DNA of 64,000 bases from positions 310,001-374,000 of the forward strand of contig NZ_JAKIRP010000006.1 in the NCBI RefSeq assembly GCF_021646545.1, given 5' to 3'. The notes under the pieces are model-generated. The model made no database searches and was not told the origin of the DNA. It worked only from the letters and a program-made list of their open reading frames with translations. Below, in pieces: positions 1 to 8,517 of the stretch; the first letter of the stretch is position 1; each line of letters begins with the position of its first letter. A program made the position numbers and the translations under genes. The stretch is from Chitinophaga filiformis (GTDB lineage: Bacteria; Bacteroidota; Bacteroidia; Chitinophagales; Chitinophagaceae).

Positions 1-117
1 TGCTCGCCGGCATCATAGGTTATTGTTATTTAAGGTTATCAAAATGACCGGTTATTTACAATATAAAAAATAATAATCTGTATCTTGGCATCGTTATTGC
101 CATTGCATTGCAATACA

Positions 118-576
118 ATGAAAAAGCGCCTTTTCATAACCCTGCTGCTTGGAATGGGTATTCATACAGTGAATGCTCAGACAAAAGGTAATCCGCAAGT
201 GGGATTGCGTCTTGGTTTGCCCTTCGGAGGTACCGCACGTTATTTTTTTGACGATGCGAATGCCGTTGAGGGTATTGCCGGCGTTTATTCCGGGACCTTT
301 ACTGTAACCGGCCTCTATGAGCGCCATTTTGATCTTTCGGCTCTTACAACTGAAGGTTTCGGATGGTATATCGGAGGCGGGGCACATATGGGAACATGCA
401 AAACGGATGGGAATGTGAAATTTATAGCAGGCGTAGATGGCATCGGGGGAATTGATTATACTTTTCCAACGCTGCCACTGAACCTGAGTCTTGACTGGAA
501 ACCGGCTATTCACTTCAACACTTCCTCCGACCTGACGGATTTCGCTGTGTCCGTACGGTATACTTTTGGGAGATAA
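118..576 (+). CDS. Exported small beta-barrel-like protein, paralogue of the next gene
   Basis: Family not recognised. The 152-residue product begins with a basic N-terminus and hydrophobic core ending VNA-Q, a typical signal peptide, followed by alternating aromatic/glycine-rich strands (RLGLPFGG, YIGGGAHMG, GIDYTF) and a C-terminal VSVRYTFGR, the aromatic end expected of a small outer-membrane barrel. I start at ATG 118 because it opens directly on the signal peptide; the in-frame codon at 85 only adds residues in front of it. It shares order and motifs (AVEG, TGLYE-H, GGG-H-G, DGI-G-EY/DYTF, SVRYTF) with the gene at 627, so the two are tandem paralogues. An outer-membrane location is inferred; no function is assigned. 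Confidence 0.75.
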   Translation: MKKRLFITLLLGMGIHTVNAQTKGNPQVGLRLGLPFGGTARYFFDDANAVEGIAGVYSGTFTVTGLYERHFDLSALTTEGFGWYIGGGAHMGTCKTDGNVKFIAGVDGIGGIDYTFPTLPLNLSLDWKPAIHFNTSSDLTDFAVSVRYTFGR

Positions 577-626
577 CAGCAGAGAAAAACGAGAAACCTG
601 AAACCAATTCTTAAACAGTAACAAAT

Positions 627-1148
627 ATGAAACAACTTGTGTTATTATTTAGCCTGTGTGCAATGATGGCAGTACAGGCAAATGCACAAAGACGTGGTGC
701 AAGCGCATCATCCAATTATCAGACAGCTGTAGGTATACGCGTGAATCCCTGGCTGGTAGGTGGTACTATTAAGCACTTCATTGCAGGCCCCCATGCGATA
801 GAAGGTTTGATCACCACTAACGTAAGCAACAGGAGCAACGTAACCTTTACCGGCCTGTATGAATATCACATCGCCCCATTCCCTAAACCAGAGTTCCGCC
901 TGTATTTCGGTGGTGGTGTTCACCTGGGTATTTATGACCGCTATGACTATGACCGTGAACGTTGGGATAGAGATGGCAAGGGCACCTACGTTACGCCGGG
1001 TATGGATGGTATCGTAGGTCTTGAATACAAATTCAAGAAGATTCCTTTAGTAGTGAGTGGCGACATCAAGCCTTTCTTCAACTTCACCGGCGAGACCAAC
1101 TTCATCGGAGAAGAAATCGGAGGTGCTTCTGTGAGATACACCTTCTAA
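627..1148 (+). CDS. Exported small beta-barrel-like protein, paralogue of the previous gene
   Basis: The 173-residue product has a signal peptide ending ANA-Q, a short Ser-rich linker, then beta-rich sequence with GGTIKHF, TGLYEYH, YFGGGVHLG, DGIVGLEYKF and a terminal GGASVRYTF. These match the upstream gene at 118 motif by motif, with an extra Asp/Arg-rich loop (YDRYDYDRERWDRDG) in the middle. It lies 50 bp downstream of its paralogue and is followed by a terminator, so the two are probably one transcript. Likely a small outer-membrane or periplasmic barrel; no known function recognised. Confidence 0.78.
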   Translation: MKQLVLLFSLCAMMAVQANAQRRGASASSNYQTAVGIRVNPWLVGGTIKHFIAGPHAIEGLITTNVSNRSNVTFTGLYEYHIAPFPKPEFRLYFGGGVHLGIYDRYDYDRERWDRDGKGTYVTPGMDGIVGLEYKFKKIPLVVSGDIKPFFNFTGETNFIGEEIGGASVRYTF

Positions 1149-1174
1149 CCGGGGAACAAAATAATATTGAAAAA

Positions 1175-1210
1175 GCGATCATGCCTGACAAGGGTATGGT
1201 CGTTTTTTTT
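1175..1210 (+). terminator. Rho-independent terminator after the paralogue pair
   Basis: GCGATCATGCC pairs with GGTATGGTCGT (two G-U pairs) around a short loop and runs straight into eight T residues. It closes the two-gene unit 118-1148. Confidence 0.75.
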
Positions 1211-1251
1211 TGCTTATATTTATAAGCTATGCCCCTCGGCGGATACTAACT

Positions 1252-2796
1252 ATGAAAATATTCACAGCTCAGCAAATACGCGATGCAGATGCCTATACAA
1301 TAAGGCATACTCCTATCAGCAGCCTGGATCTGATGGAGAAGGCAGCCATTGCATGTACGGCATGGATCTGCCGTCATTATAACGAGGAGACGCCGGTCTA
1401 TGTCTTCTGTGGTTTAGGCAATAATGGAGGCGACGGCCTCGCCATTACCCGGCTGTTGCGTAACAGGGGATATAATGCTGTTGCATTCATTCTTCACCAC
1501 AGTACCAAAGCTTCTGATGACCATACCGCCAACCGTCATGCATTACAGCAACAATATCCGGCAGCTGTTCACGATATTCCCGACAATGGCATTCTCCCTC
1601 AGCCAGACCAGAAAGCCCTGATCGTGGATGCGATCCTCGGCACGGGGCTGAGTCGCCCGGTAGAAGGCTGGATAGCCGGTATCATCCAGCAGCTGAACGA
1701 TCTGAAAGTGCAGCATGAAATCGTGGCTATAGACATGCCATCGGGATTGCAGGCGGATGCTTCTTCAGTAAATACACCCGTTATAAAGGCAGATCACACG
1801 CTGAGTTTTGAGTTTTATAAACTGGCCTTCCTCCTGCCTGAAAACGCAGCCTTTGTGGGGGAAATATGCATTCTTTCCATAGATCTGTCACCGGAATATA
1901 TTGCGCAAACACCTTCGCGTTTCAATATTACGGACGCCTTCCAGGTACGCAGCATATACCGGCCGCGCAAACCATTCTCCCATAAGGGTACTTTCGGACA
2001 TGCCCTGCTGATAGCCGGCAGCGAAGGCAAGATCGGGGCGGCAGTATTAAGTGCCAAAGCCTGCCTGCGGGCGGGTGTTGGATTGCTGTCCTGCCACATT
2101 CCCAAATGCGGGTACCAGATCATGCAGATCTCCGCGCCGGGAGCCATGTGCTTTATTGATGAACAGTATGACCACAGCTCCGGCTTTCACAATCATGTGC
2201 TCACGCCCGAAGCGGCAGCGAAGTATAAGGTCATCGGTATCGGTCCGGGACTCGGCACCGCCGCCGGCACCTGCTGGGCACTTGAAAAGCTGCTGGACCA
2301 CTACCGTCAGCCAATGGTGATAGATGCTGATGCTCTGAATATCCTCGGTTCCACCCCTGCCCTGCTGAAAAAAGTACCGGCAGGTTCTTTACTGACACCA
2401 CATCCGAAGGAATTTGAGCGCCTTTTCGGCAAAACAGCCAACGATGTGGAAAGACTGCGGGTATTGTCTCAAAATGCCGTTGAAAGACAACTGAATATCC
2501 TGCTGAAAGGCCGGTATACGGCTATGGCCTTCCCTGATGGCGCTATCTGGTTCAATGCCACCGGTAATCCGGGTATGGCTACCGGGGGTAGCGGGGATGT
2601 ACTTACGGGTATACTCACTTCTCTGCTGGCACAGGGCTATAGTGCGCAGGAGACCATGCTGCTTGGCGTTTACCTGCATGGCCTTGCCGGCGACCATGCC
2701 GCAGCAGTGCACTCAGAAGAAGCCATGATAGCGGAAGATATTGTTGAGTTCCTCGGAAAGACCTTTCTGGAAATACGCAGATTAAAATCCTGTTGA
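1252..2796 (+). CDS. nnr: Bifunctional NAD(P)HX epimerase / ADP-dependent NAD(P)HX dehydratase
   Basis: Repairs hydrated NADH and NADPH: the N-terminal YjeF_N half epimerises R- to S-NAD(P)HX and the C-terminal ribokinase-like half dehydrates the S form using ADP. The 514-residue protein has the fused architecture. The N-half opens MKIFTAQQIRDAD and carries GLGNNGGDG; the C-half has GIGPGLGT, IDADALNIL, LTPHPKEFERLFG and the catalytic loop GGSGDVLTG near residue 443. ATG 1252 is preferred because that N-terminus is the family start; a longer frame from 1210 runs through the preceding leader. A cytosolic housekeeping gene. Confidence 0.95.
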   Translation: MKIFTAQQIRDADAYTIRHTPISSLDLMEKAAIACTAWICRHYNEETPVYVFCGLGNNGGDGLAITRLLRNRGYNAVAFILHHSTKASDDHTANRHALQQQYPAAVHDIPDNGILPQPDQKALIVDAILGTGLSRPVEGWIAGIIQQLNDLKVQHEIVAIDMPSGLQADASSVNTPVIKADHTLSFEFYKLAFLLPENAAFVGEICILSIDLSPEYIAQTPSRFNITDAFQVRSIYRPRKPFSHKGTFGHALLIAGSEGKIGAAVLSAKACLRAGVGLLSCHIPKCGYQIMQISAPGAMCFIDEQYDHSSGFHNHVLTPEAAAKYKVIGIGPGLGTAAGTCWALEKLLDHYRQPMVIDADALNILGSTPALLKKVPAGSLLTPHPKEFERLFGKTANDVERLRVLSQNAVERQLNILLKGRYTAMAFPDGAIWFNATGNPGMATGGSGDVLTGILTSLLAQGYSAQETMLLGVYLHGLAGDHAAAVHSEEAMIAEDIVEFLGKTFLEIRRLKSC

Positions 2797-2833
2797 CCTG
2801 TTTTTTTACCCACATCATGTCAGTAAAACCCCT

Positions 2834-2854
2834 CCTTTTATAAACCATAAAAGG
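2834..2854. other. Small perfect hairpin between nnr and hppA
   Basis: CCTTTTAT and ATAAAAGG form an 8-bp perfect stem with a 5-nt loop, 32 bp before the hppA start. It has no T-run, so it is a weak terminator at best; it may instead sit in the hppA leader. Confidence 0.35.
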
Positions 2855-2885
2855 TTATATTTATAGAATTGTTAAAATCACGTAT

Positions 2886-5111
2886 ATGAATATCGTTTAC
2901 CTCGTTCCATGTTTTGGATTACTAGCTTTGTTATTTACCGCTATCCGGAGTGCCTGGGTATCCCGCCAGGAGGCCGGCAATGAAAAGATGAAAGAAATTG
3001 CCGCACACATTGCTGAAGGAGCAATGGCCTTTCTCAAAGCTGAATATAAGATCCTCGCTTATTTTGTGATAATAGCCGCGCTGCTGCTGGGCTATATGGG
3101 CGCAACAAACCACAATTCCGACTGGACCATCGCCCTGGCCTTTATTATAGGAGCGTTATTCTCCGCCACAGCAGGCTTCATAGGTATGAAGATAGCAACC
3201 AAAGCTAACGTACGTACGGCGCACGCAGCACGTACCAGTCTTTCCAGAGCATTGAAGGTATCCTTTACGGGAGGTTCCGTAATGGGCATGGGGGTAGCCG
3301 GACTGGCCGTATTAGGTCTCGGTTCATTATTCATCATACTCAAAGCATATTTCGGCGCCAATGCCAATACAGAAGAGATGATCCGCACCATTGAGGTGTT
3401 GACAGGTTTCTCCCTGGGAGCAGAAAGCATCGCCCTGTTTGCCCGTGTAGGTGGTGGTATCTACACCAAAGCTGCCGACGTAGGCGCTGACCTGGTAGGT
3501 AAGGTAGAAGCAGGCATTCCTGAAGACGATCCCCGCAATCCCGCTACCATAGCCGACAACGTTGGTGACAACGTAGGCGACGTAGCCGGTATGGGCGCTG
3601 ACCTCTTCGGATCTTATGTAGCTACTGTACTGGCTACCATGGTATTGGGCAGTGAGATCATTTCCAATGACAATTTCGGTGGCGTTGGCCCTATCATATT
3701 GCCTATGCTCATCGCAGGCCTGGGTATCGTATTCTCTATCATCGCTACCCTGTTCGTAAGAATATCTGACAGCGTAGGTTTAAGTACCTCCTCTGTACAG
3801 AAGGCCCTGAACATGGGTAACTGGGGCTCCATCGTGCTCTCTGCCATCGCGAGCGCAGCCCTGGTGTATTATATCCTGCCAGCAGAGGCGATTTACCTGA
3901 AACGTGACTTTGTACCCGGCACCAGCGAGCTCAAAGCAGGCACCAAAGCCATCACCCAGAACGGTGTAGTAGGCGCCATCTTCGTAGGTCTGGCTGTAGG
4001 TACCTTAATGAGCCTCATCACAGAATATTATACCGCCATGGGCAAACGTCCGGTATTGTCCATTATCCGTCAATCTTCCACCGGTCATGCCACCAACGTT
4101 ATTGCTGGTCTGGCAATCGGTATGGAGTCTACCCTGCTCCCGATCATCGTACTGGCAGCGGGTATATACGGTTCATTCGCCTGTGCAGGTCTGTATGGCG
4201 TAGCCATTGCAGCCGCCGGTATGATGGCCACCACCGCTATGCAGCTGGCGATCGATGCTTTTGGTCCAATAGCCGATAACGCGGGTGGTATTGCAGAAAT
4301 GAGCGAACTTCCTAAAGAAGTACGTGAAAAAACCGATATCCTGGATGCGGTGGGTAACACCACGGCAGCTACCGGAAAGGGTTTCGCAATTGCTTCCGCA
4401 GCATTGACAGCCCTGGCCCTCTTTGCAGCATTCGTAGGTGTGGCAGGTATCGACGGTATTGATATCTATAAAGCTGATGTACTGGCAGGCCTTTTCATAG
4501 GTGCTATGATCCCTTTCATCTTCTCCTCTCTCGCTATCAGGGCGGTAGGTGAAGCCGCCATGGCCATGGTGGAAGAGGTACGTCGCCAGTTCAAGGAAAT
4601 TCCAGGTATTATGGAAGGTACCGGCAAGCCTGAATATGATAAATGCGTGGCTATCTCTACACAGGCTTCTATCAGAAAAATGATGCTGCCGGGAAGTATT
4701 GCTATCCTTACGCCGCTGGCGGTAGGTTTCATTTTTGGGCCTGAAGTTCTGGGCGGATTCCTGGCGGGAGCTACTGTAAGTGGTGTGCTGATGGGGATGT
4801 TCCAGAATAATGCTGGTGGTGCGTGGGATAATGCGAAGAAATCCTTTGAGAAGGGTGTTGAAATAAAAGGGCAGGTTTATTATAAGAAGTCAGAGCCGCA
4901 CAAGGCTTCTGTTACGGGCGATACTGTGGGGGATCCGTTTAAGGATACTTCTGGTCCTTCTATGAATATCCTGATCAAGCTGATGTCTATTGTGTCGTTG
5001 GTAATAGCGCCTACCCTGGCGGGGATACATAATACTAGTGCGGTTGCGGGTAAAAAGGCGCCGGCTACTGAGCAGGTTGCGAAGGTGCAGCCGGTTTTGC
5101 AGAAGAATTAA
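2886..5111 (+). CDS. hppA: Membrane-bound proton/sodium-translocating pyrophosphatase, K+-dependent type
   Basis: Couples pyrophosphate hydrolysis to H+ or Na+ pumping across the inner membrane. The 741-residue protein consists almost entirely of membrane helices with conserved cytoplasmic catalytic loops: DVGADLVGKVE followed by DDPRNPATIADNVGDNVGD (about residues 200-235) and FGPIADNAGGIAEMS for Mg-PPi. At about residue 490 it reads GNTTAATGKG; alanine rather than lysine there marks the K+-dependent subfamily. The cation pumped cannot be decided by eye. The C-terminus has an Ala/Lys/Val-rich tail after the last helix. Single gene with its own terminator, bordering the repeat block downstream. 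Confidence 0.96.
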   Translation: MNIVYLVPCFGLLALLFTAIRSAWVSRQEAGNEKMKEIAAHIAEGAMAFLKAEYKILAYFVIIAALLLGYMGATNHNSDWTIALAFIIGALFSATAGFIGMKIATKANVRTAHAARTSLSRALKVSFTGGSVMGMGVAGLAVLGLGSLFIILKAYFGANANTEEMIRTIEVLTGFSLGAESIALFARVGGGIYTKAADVGADLVGKVEAGIPEDDPRNPATIADNVGDNVGDVAGMGADLFGSYVATVLATMVLGSEIISNDNFGGVGPIILPMLIAGLGIVFSIIATLFVRISDSVGLSTSSVQKALNMGNWGSIVLSAIASAALVYYILPAEAIYLKRDFVPGTSELKAGTKAITQNGVVGAIFVGLAVGTLMSLITEYYTAMGKRPVLSIIRQSSTGHATNVIAGLAIGMESTLLPIIVLAAGIYGSFACAGLYGVAIAAAGMMATTAMQLAIDAFGPIADNAGGIAEMSELPKEVREKTDILDAVGNTTAATGKGFAIASAALTALALFAAFVGVAGIDGIDIYKADVLAGLFIGAMIPFIFSSLAIRAVGEAAMAMVEEVRRQFKEIPGIMEGTGKPEYDKCVAISTQASIRKMMLPGSIAILTPLAVGFIFGPEVLGGFLAGATVSGVLMGMFQNNAGGAWDNAKKSFEKGVEIKGQVYYKKSEPHKASVTGDTVGDPFKDTSGPSMNILIKLMSIVSLVIAPTLAGIHNTSAVAGKKAPATEQVAKVQPVLQKN

Positions 5112-5127
5112 TAGTGGTTCTATATTG

Positions 5128-5165
5128 AAAAAAGTGCATTCTTTCCGGAATGCACTTTTTTTTTT
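5128..5165 (+). terminator. Strong terminator of hppA
   Basis: GTGCATTC and GAATGCAC form a perfect stem with A-run before and T-run after, 17 bp past the hppA stop. The A-run makes it potentially bidirectional. Confidence 0.9.
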
Positions 5166-5179
5166 GCCCTGGACGTTGC

Positions 5180-5500
5180 GTTGCCCATCTTGCTGAGTCA
5201 CTGGCCGAGTTCTTACTGACCTTTACACGAACGGATTGGCGTCTGGTATGCATTTTTGTGGGCGACCGCGATTATTGCGCCGACCTTCTTGCGCGCGGCA
5301 GGATGGGATCACTGGCTGAGTTCTTTGAAGTCGCTTCATGTTCGGCCTTGGATGGCGGATTGGCGTCTGGTATGCATTTTTGTGGGCGACCGCGATTATT
5401 GCGCCGACCTTCTTGCGCGCGGCAGGATGGGATCACTGGCTGAGTTCTTTGAAGTCGCTTCATGTTCGGCTTTGGATGGCGGATTGGCTGTGGATCTTTA
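5180..5500. repeat. Left tandem array, 124-bp period
   Basis: The word GATTGGC recurs at 5234, 5358 and 5482, giving an exact 124-bp period. Two nearly identical units (5234-5357 and 5358-5481) are preceded by a more diverged partial unit from about 5180. The unit contains GCGCCGACCTTCTTGCGCG and GGATCACTGGCTGAGTTC. The same core occurs in inverted orientation in the 113-bp array at 6585-7034. Open frames across it are by-products of repetition. Confidence 0.9.
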
Positions 5501-5602
5501 TTAAACCCCTGGTAGTGCACGTCAGCATACTTCAAACAACTAAGGCCAGCGATTCCCACCTGACCGCTCGCTGCGTACGGTCTCCAAAGTGATAGTAAGA
5601 CC
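5401..5602 (+). repeat. Left arm of a ~200-bp inverted repeat
   Basis: Read on the opposite strand, this stretch matches 6483-6683 over about 200 bp, mostly identical by eye. Shared words include the GGACCGTAC / GTACGGTCTCC element, AGCGAGCGGTCAGGTGGGAA, TTTAATAAAGATCCACAGCC, CTCAGCCAGTGATCCCA and CAAGAAGGTC. The arm covers the last 124-bp unit and the unique sequence after it. Confidence 0.85.
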
Positions 5603-6300
5603 GCCATTTCTTTATAGTTCCAATAACCGGATGATAATTCTTTCCTATTGCTGAATACAGTCTGAAATATGGCAATAAAGGATCGCTGATTTCTTTCGTT
5701 CCAATAACCGGTGATAATTCTTTCTTCTTGCTGAATACAGTCTGAAATATGGCAATAAAGAATCGCTGATTTCTTATCGTTCTAGCAACCGGCTATCATC
5801 TCCATCTCGATGTGCTATATATGCGATCTCCAAATCGATAATAGGACGGCCGATTTGTTATCGTCCGGTAACCGCCTGATGATTCCCTCCCATTGCTGAA
5901 TACAATCTGCAATTTAGTAGTAACATTGCTGATTTTTGTGATTCCAACAACTACCTAATGATCCTCTTCACTTGCGGAAGACAGTATGCGATATGAAGTA
6001 GAACGGCTGAAATTTTATGTATACAATATACAGAAGGACGGTTGATTTCATGGTCCAACAACTGCTTAATGATTCTCGCTCATTGCTGAATACAATCTGC
6101 AATATGGTAGCAAGGACGGCTTGATTTCATCTCATCTGGTAAGCTGCTATGACTCCCATTTTACAGCTCTTTTTATACGATCTTCAAAATGATAGTGAGA
6201 GCGGCTGATTTCTTACTGCCTGGCAATTCAACCTAATGATTTTCACCTGACCGCTTGTTGTATATGTCTTCAAAGAGCACCTGCTAATCAGCAGCTGGAT
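5545..6300 (+). repeat. Decayed tandem repeat, about nine units of ~81-85 bp
   Basis: Recurring blocks are TGATGATTCT, CATTGCTGAATACAATCTGCAA, ATGGTAGNAAGGACGGCTGATTTC and GTTCCANNAACCG. The two clearest neighbours start at 5630 and 5711 (81-bp period); later units at about 5792, 5877, 5960, 6065, 6145 and 6230 are increasingly diverged. Variant units carry CTGACCGCTCGCTG then CTCCAAAGTGATAGT. The array fills the loop between the two inverted arms. No open frame or start signal is conserved between units. Confidence 0.75.
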
Positions 6301-6349
6301 CAGGTTATGATACGGATGGCTCTACACGTCGATAATTAGCAGCGGCATA

Positions 6350-6365
6350 CTACTTAATTAAGTAG
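6350..6365. repeat. 16-bp perfect palindrome
   Basis: CTACTTAATTAAGTAG is identical to its reverse complement. It sits in the single-copy spacer (about 6300-6480) between the decayed array and the right inverted arm. Confidence 0.6.
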
Positions 6366-6482
6366 ACCCAATTATGGTCGGGGATGTATTTTTTAGCGAT
6401 AAAGAAGTACAAGGAAACTTTGACAGGAACACCGAACTAATATCTAATGAGCAGCCAAAAGAGAAACATGTAAAAATTTGGC

Positions 6483-6683
6483 TGTCTTACTATTGTTTTG
6501 GGACCGTACACAGCGAGCGGTCAGGTGGGAATCGCTGGCATAAGTTGTTTGAAGTATGTTGACGCGCCCCACCAGGAGTTTAATAAAGATCCACAGCCAA
6601 TCCGCCCTCCAAAGCTTCATAGCAAGGAACTTCAAAGAACTCAGCCAGTGATCCCAGCCTGCCGCGAGCAAGAAGGTCAGCGC
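6483..6683 (-). repeat. Right arm of the ~200-bp inverted repeat
   Basis: Reverse complement of 5401-5602, about 880 bp away. Translating the two arms in the same frame gives mostly amino-acid-changing differences, so the conservation is of DNA (or RNA) and not of a protein. A truncated copy of the outer edge (ATTGTTTTGGAGACCG) recurs at about 7088. Confidence 0.85.
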
Positions 6684-7034
6684 AATAATTACTGTCCGCC
6701 TATCAAAAGCCAATCCGCCCTCCAAAGCTTCATAGCAAGGAACTTCAAAGAACTCAGCCAGTGATCCCAGCCTGCCGCGGGCAAGAAGGTCAGCGCAATA
6801 ATTACTGTCCGCCTATCAAATGCCAATCCGCCATCCAAAGCTTCATAGTAAGAAACTTCAAAGAACTCAGCCAGTGATCCCAGCCTGCCGCGAGCAAGAA
6901 GGTCAGCGCAATAATTACTGTCCGCCTATCAAAAGCCAATCCGCCATCCAAAGCTTCATAGTAAGAAACTTCAAAGAACTTAGCCAGTGATCCCAGCCTG
7001 CCGCGAGCAAGAAGGTCAGCGCAATAATTACTGT
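6585..7034 (-). repeat. Right tandem array, 113-bp period, four units
   Basis: The word TCCGCC with following CTCCAAAGCTTCATAG or close variant recurs at 6601, 6714, 6827 and 6940, an exact 113-bp period. The units are nearly identical, so amplification is recent. The unit is the inverted, 11-bp shorter relative of the 124-bp unit on the left; the difference lies between the GATTGGC word and GCGCYGACC. Confidence 0.92.
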
Positions 7035-7150
7035 CAGTCTATATACATGATGATAAAGGAAGGGTCAATCAAAGTCAGGCTAAGGAATAAACCATTGTTT
7101 TGGAGACCGGCACATGTCACGTCAAAAACATATCTATGAAGACACCTTCA

Positions 7151-8152
7151 TTACTTAATTTTACTCGGACTAACCCCAAATTTTTTCTTGAACGCAAGAC
7201 TGAAATGCTGTATTGAAGAGAACCCCAGTTGCTCAGCTATCTCGGTCAGCGAATACTCCTGCGTGACAATCATCTTCCTGGCATAATCCATTCGATGATC
7301 ATTCAGATAACCAAATACAGTATTATCAAACACCTGCCGGAAGCCATTCTTCAGCTTAAACTCATTCAAGCCCGCCGATCTTGACAACTCCGCCAATGAG
7401 GGTGGGTTCTGCATGCTTTTCAGCAGCAGGTCTTTGGCATAGTGAATCTTTTCCCTGTCAGCCGCAGATATCGGGACAGCATCAACCCTCACCTGCTCTA
7501 CCCGCTCATATTGCTCACATTGAAGCGCCAGTAATTCGAGCGCTTTAGACTGCAGGAACAATTTTTTTACGCCTCCCGTAAACTGGCACCGGCGTATTTC
7601 CTCGAGCACCATCAGCATACGGCTGGTAATGGGCGGATTAATTCTCTTATTAAGATAGGCGCCTTTACCTCCCGCAACATCATTGGCCAGCGTATCCAGT
7701 ACACGTCCGCCATTTGCTGCAATATCCAGGAAGCGGTCGGTGGAAAAAGCGAGCGCTATCAGCTCAAGACCCCGCTGTTTATCCACATCAATGTTTTCTG
7801 CCGGGCTGGGATTAAAAAAGAGATTATGCTCCAGGGATTGGTAGCGCCGTTTGCCGAAATTGCCCGTAATCATATCCGGTCCGGCTACAAAGTCGCCGTT
7901 CAGCATGAAGATCAGTGATATTGTTGGGATATTCTCTGTGGTATAGATGTGGAGGTTTTCATAAATATGGATATCTCCGATAGCAATATGGTATCCGTCA
8001 AAATAGATCTCTTTGAAGCGGGCATCAGCAAAATCATAGCTCAGCTGCTGTTTTTCCTCGATGAGCGAAGTAGATAGGAACTTCGGCATCGGGAAATCCA
8101 TTTGCTCACTGTATATCAATTCGCTAGCATCGTTTTTAATCTGGATATCCAT
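7151..8152 (-). CDS. AraC family transcriptional regulator
   Basis: DNA-binding regulator of 333 residues. The C-terminal ~100 residues carry the double helix-turn-helix of the AraC/XylS family: PSLAELSRSAGLNEFKLKNG then the signature SLTEIAEQLGFSSIQHFSLAFKKKFGVSPSKIK-like end. The N-terminal ~220 residues are a poorly conserved ligand or partner domain of the type common in Bacteroidota AraC proteins. It is divergently oriented from the HMA-like gene and the TonB receptor at 8605, so control of that locus is plausible but only inferred from position. The repeat block lies just downstream of its stop. Confidence 0.92.
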   Translation of the reverse strand: MDIQIKNDASELIYSEQMDFPMPKFLSTSLIEEKQQLSYDFADARFKEIYFDGYHIAIGDIHIYENLHIYTTENIPTISLIFMLNGDFVAGPDMITGNFGKRRYQSLEHNLFFNPSPAENIDVDKQRGLELIALAFSTDRFLDIAANGGRVLDTLANDVAGGKGAYLNKRINPPITSRMLMVLEEIRRCQFTGGVKKLFLQSKALELLALQCEQYERVEQVRVDAVPISAADREKIHYAKDLLLKSMQNPPSLAELSRSAGLNEFKLKNGFRQVFDNTVFGYLNDHRMDYARKMIVTQEYSLTEIAEQLGFSSIQHFSLAFKKKFGVSPSKIK

Positions 8153-8257
8153 AAAAATCCTTTAAATATAAATTTTAATCCCTTTCATGTAACAGCTATA
8201 CGGATGAAGACCACCAAATTTGCACAAAAATATTCCTTAATATTTAATATTATAGTC

Positions 8258-8476
8258 ATGGAGATCGGAATATTCCGTACAAATATATGCACCCCTCAGG
8301 ACAAGAATAACGTCATACAGGCTATACAACAACACTTTAACACTACTACATGTAGTATCGATATTGAGGATTGTGATAAGGTAATGCGTATTGTTGCTGG
8401 TCCGGTTACTGTAGAAGAGCATGATATTATACTTTTTATCCGCCGCATGGGCTACCAGTGCGAAAGACTCGACTAA
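8258..8476 (+). CDS. Small HMA-like (ferredoxin-fold) protein without CxxC
   Basis: A 72-residue protein. ATG 8258 is taken as start because the upstream in-frame extension overlaps the divergent AraC gene and looks non-coding. Size and beta-alpha-beta-beta-alpha-beta pattern (GIFRTNI... NNVIQAIQQHF... CSIDIEDCDKVMRIVAG... IILFIRRMGYQCERLD) resemble heavy-metal-associated domains, and GYQCERLD resembles the end of metallochaperones. The metal-binding CxxC is absent; the position is TNICTPQD. Metal binding is therefore doubtful. Such short proteins are frequent in Bacteroidota, role unknown. It lies ahead of the TonB receptor. Confidence 0.65.
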   Translation: MEIGIFRTNICTPQDKNNVIQAIQQHFNTTTCSIDIEDCDKVMRIVAGPVTVEEHDIILFIRRMGYQCERLD

Positions 8477-8497
8477 ATTATCCAGCCAAAAAAAATT

Positions 8498-8517
8498 CCC
8501 CTATAGCCTTATAGGGG
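8498..8517. other. Hairpin between the HMA-like gene and the TonB receptor
   Basis: CCCCTATA-GCCT-TATAGGGG, a perfect 8-bp stem 22 bp after the stop codon, preceded by an A-run. It has no T-run on the + strand, so termination is uncertain. Confidence 0.45.

Noticed and set aside
5150..5592. Repeat-derived reading frames encoding AGWDHWLSSLK-like peptides on both arms
   Set aside because: Differences between copies mostly change residues, starts differ between arms, and no ribosome or promoter context is kept; the frames follow from repetition.
5545..6300. Retron or diversity-generating retroelement
   Set aside because: No reverse transcriptase gene exists anywhere in the window, and the repeats are not template/variable pairs.
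5180..7034. CRISPR array or other spacer-based system in the repeat block
   Set aside because: Units of 113-124 and ~81 bp are contiguous with no unique spacers, and no cas-like gene is nearby.
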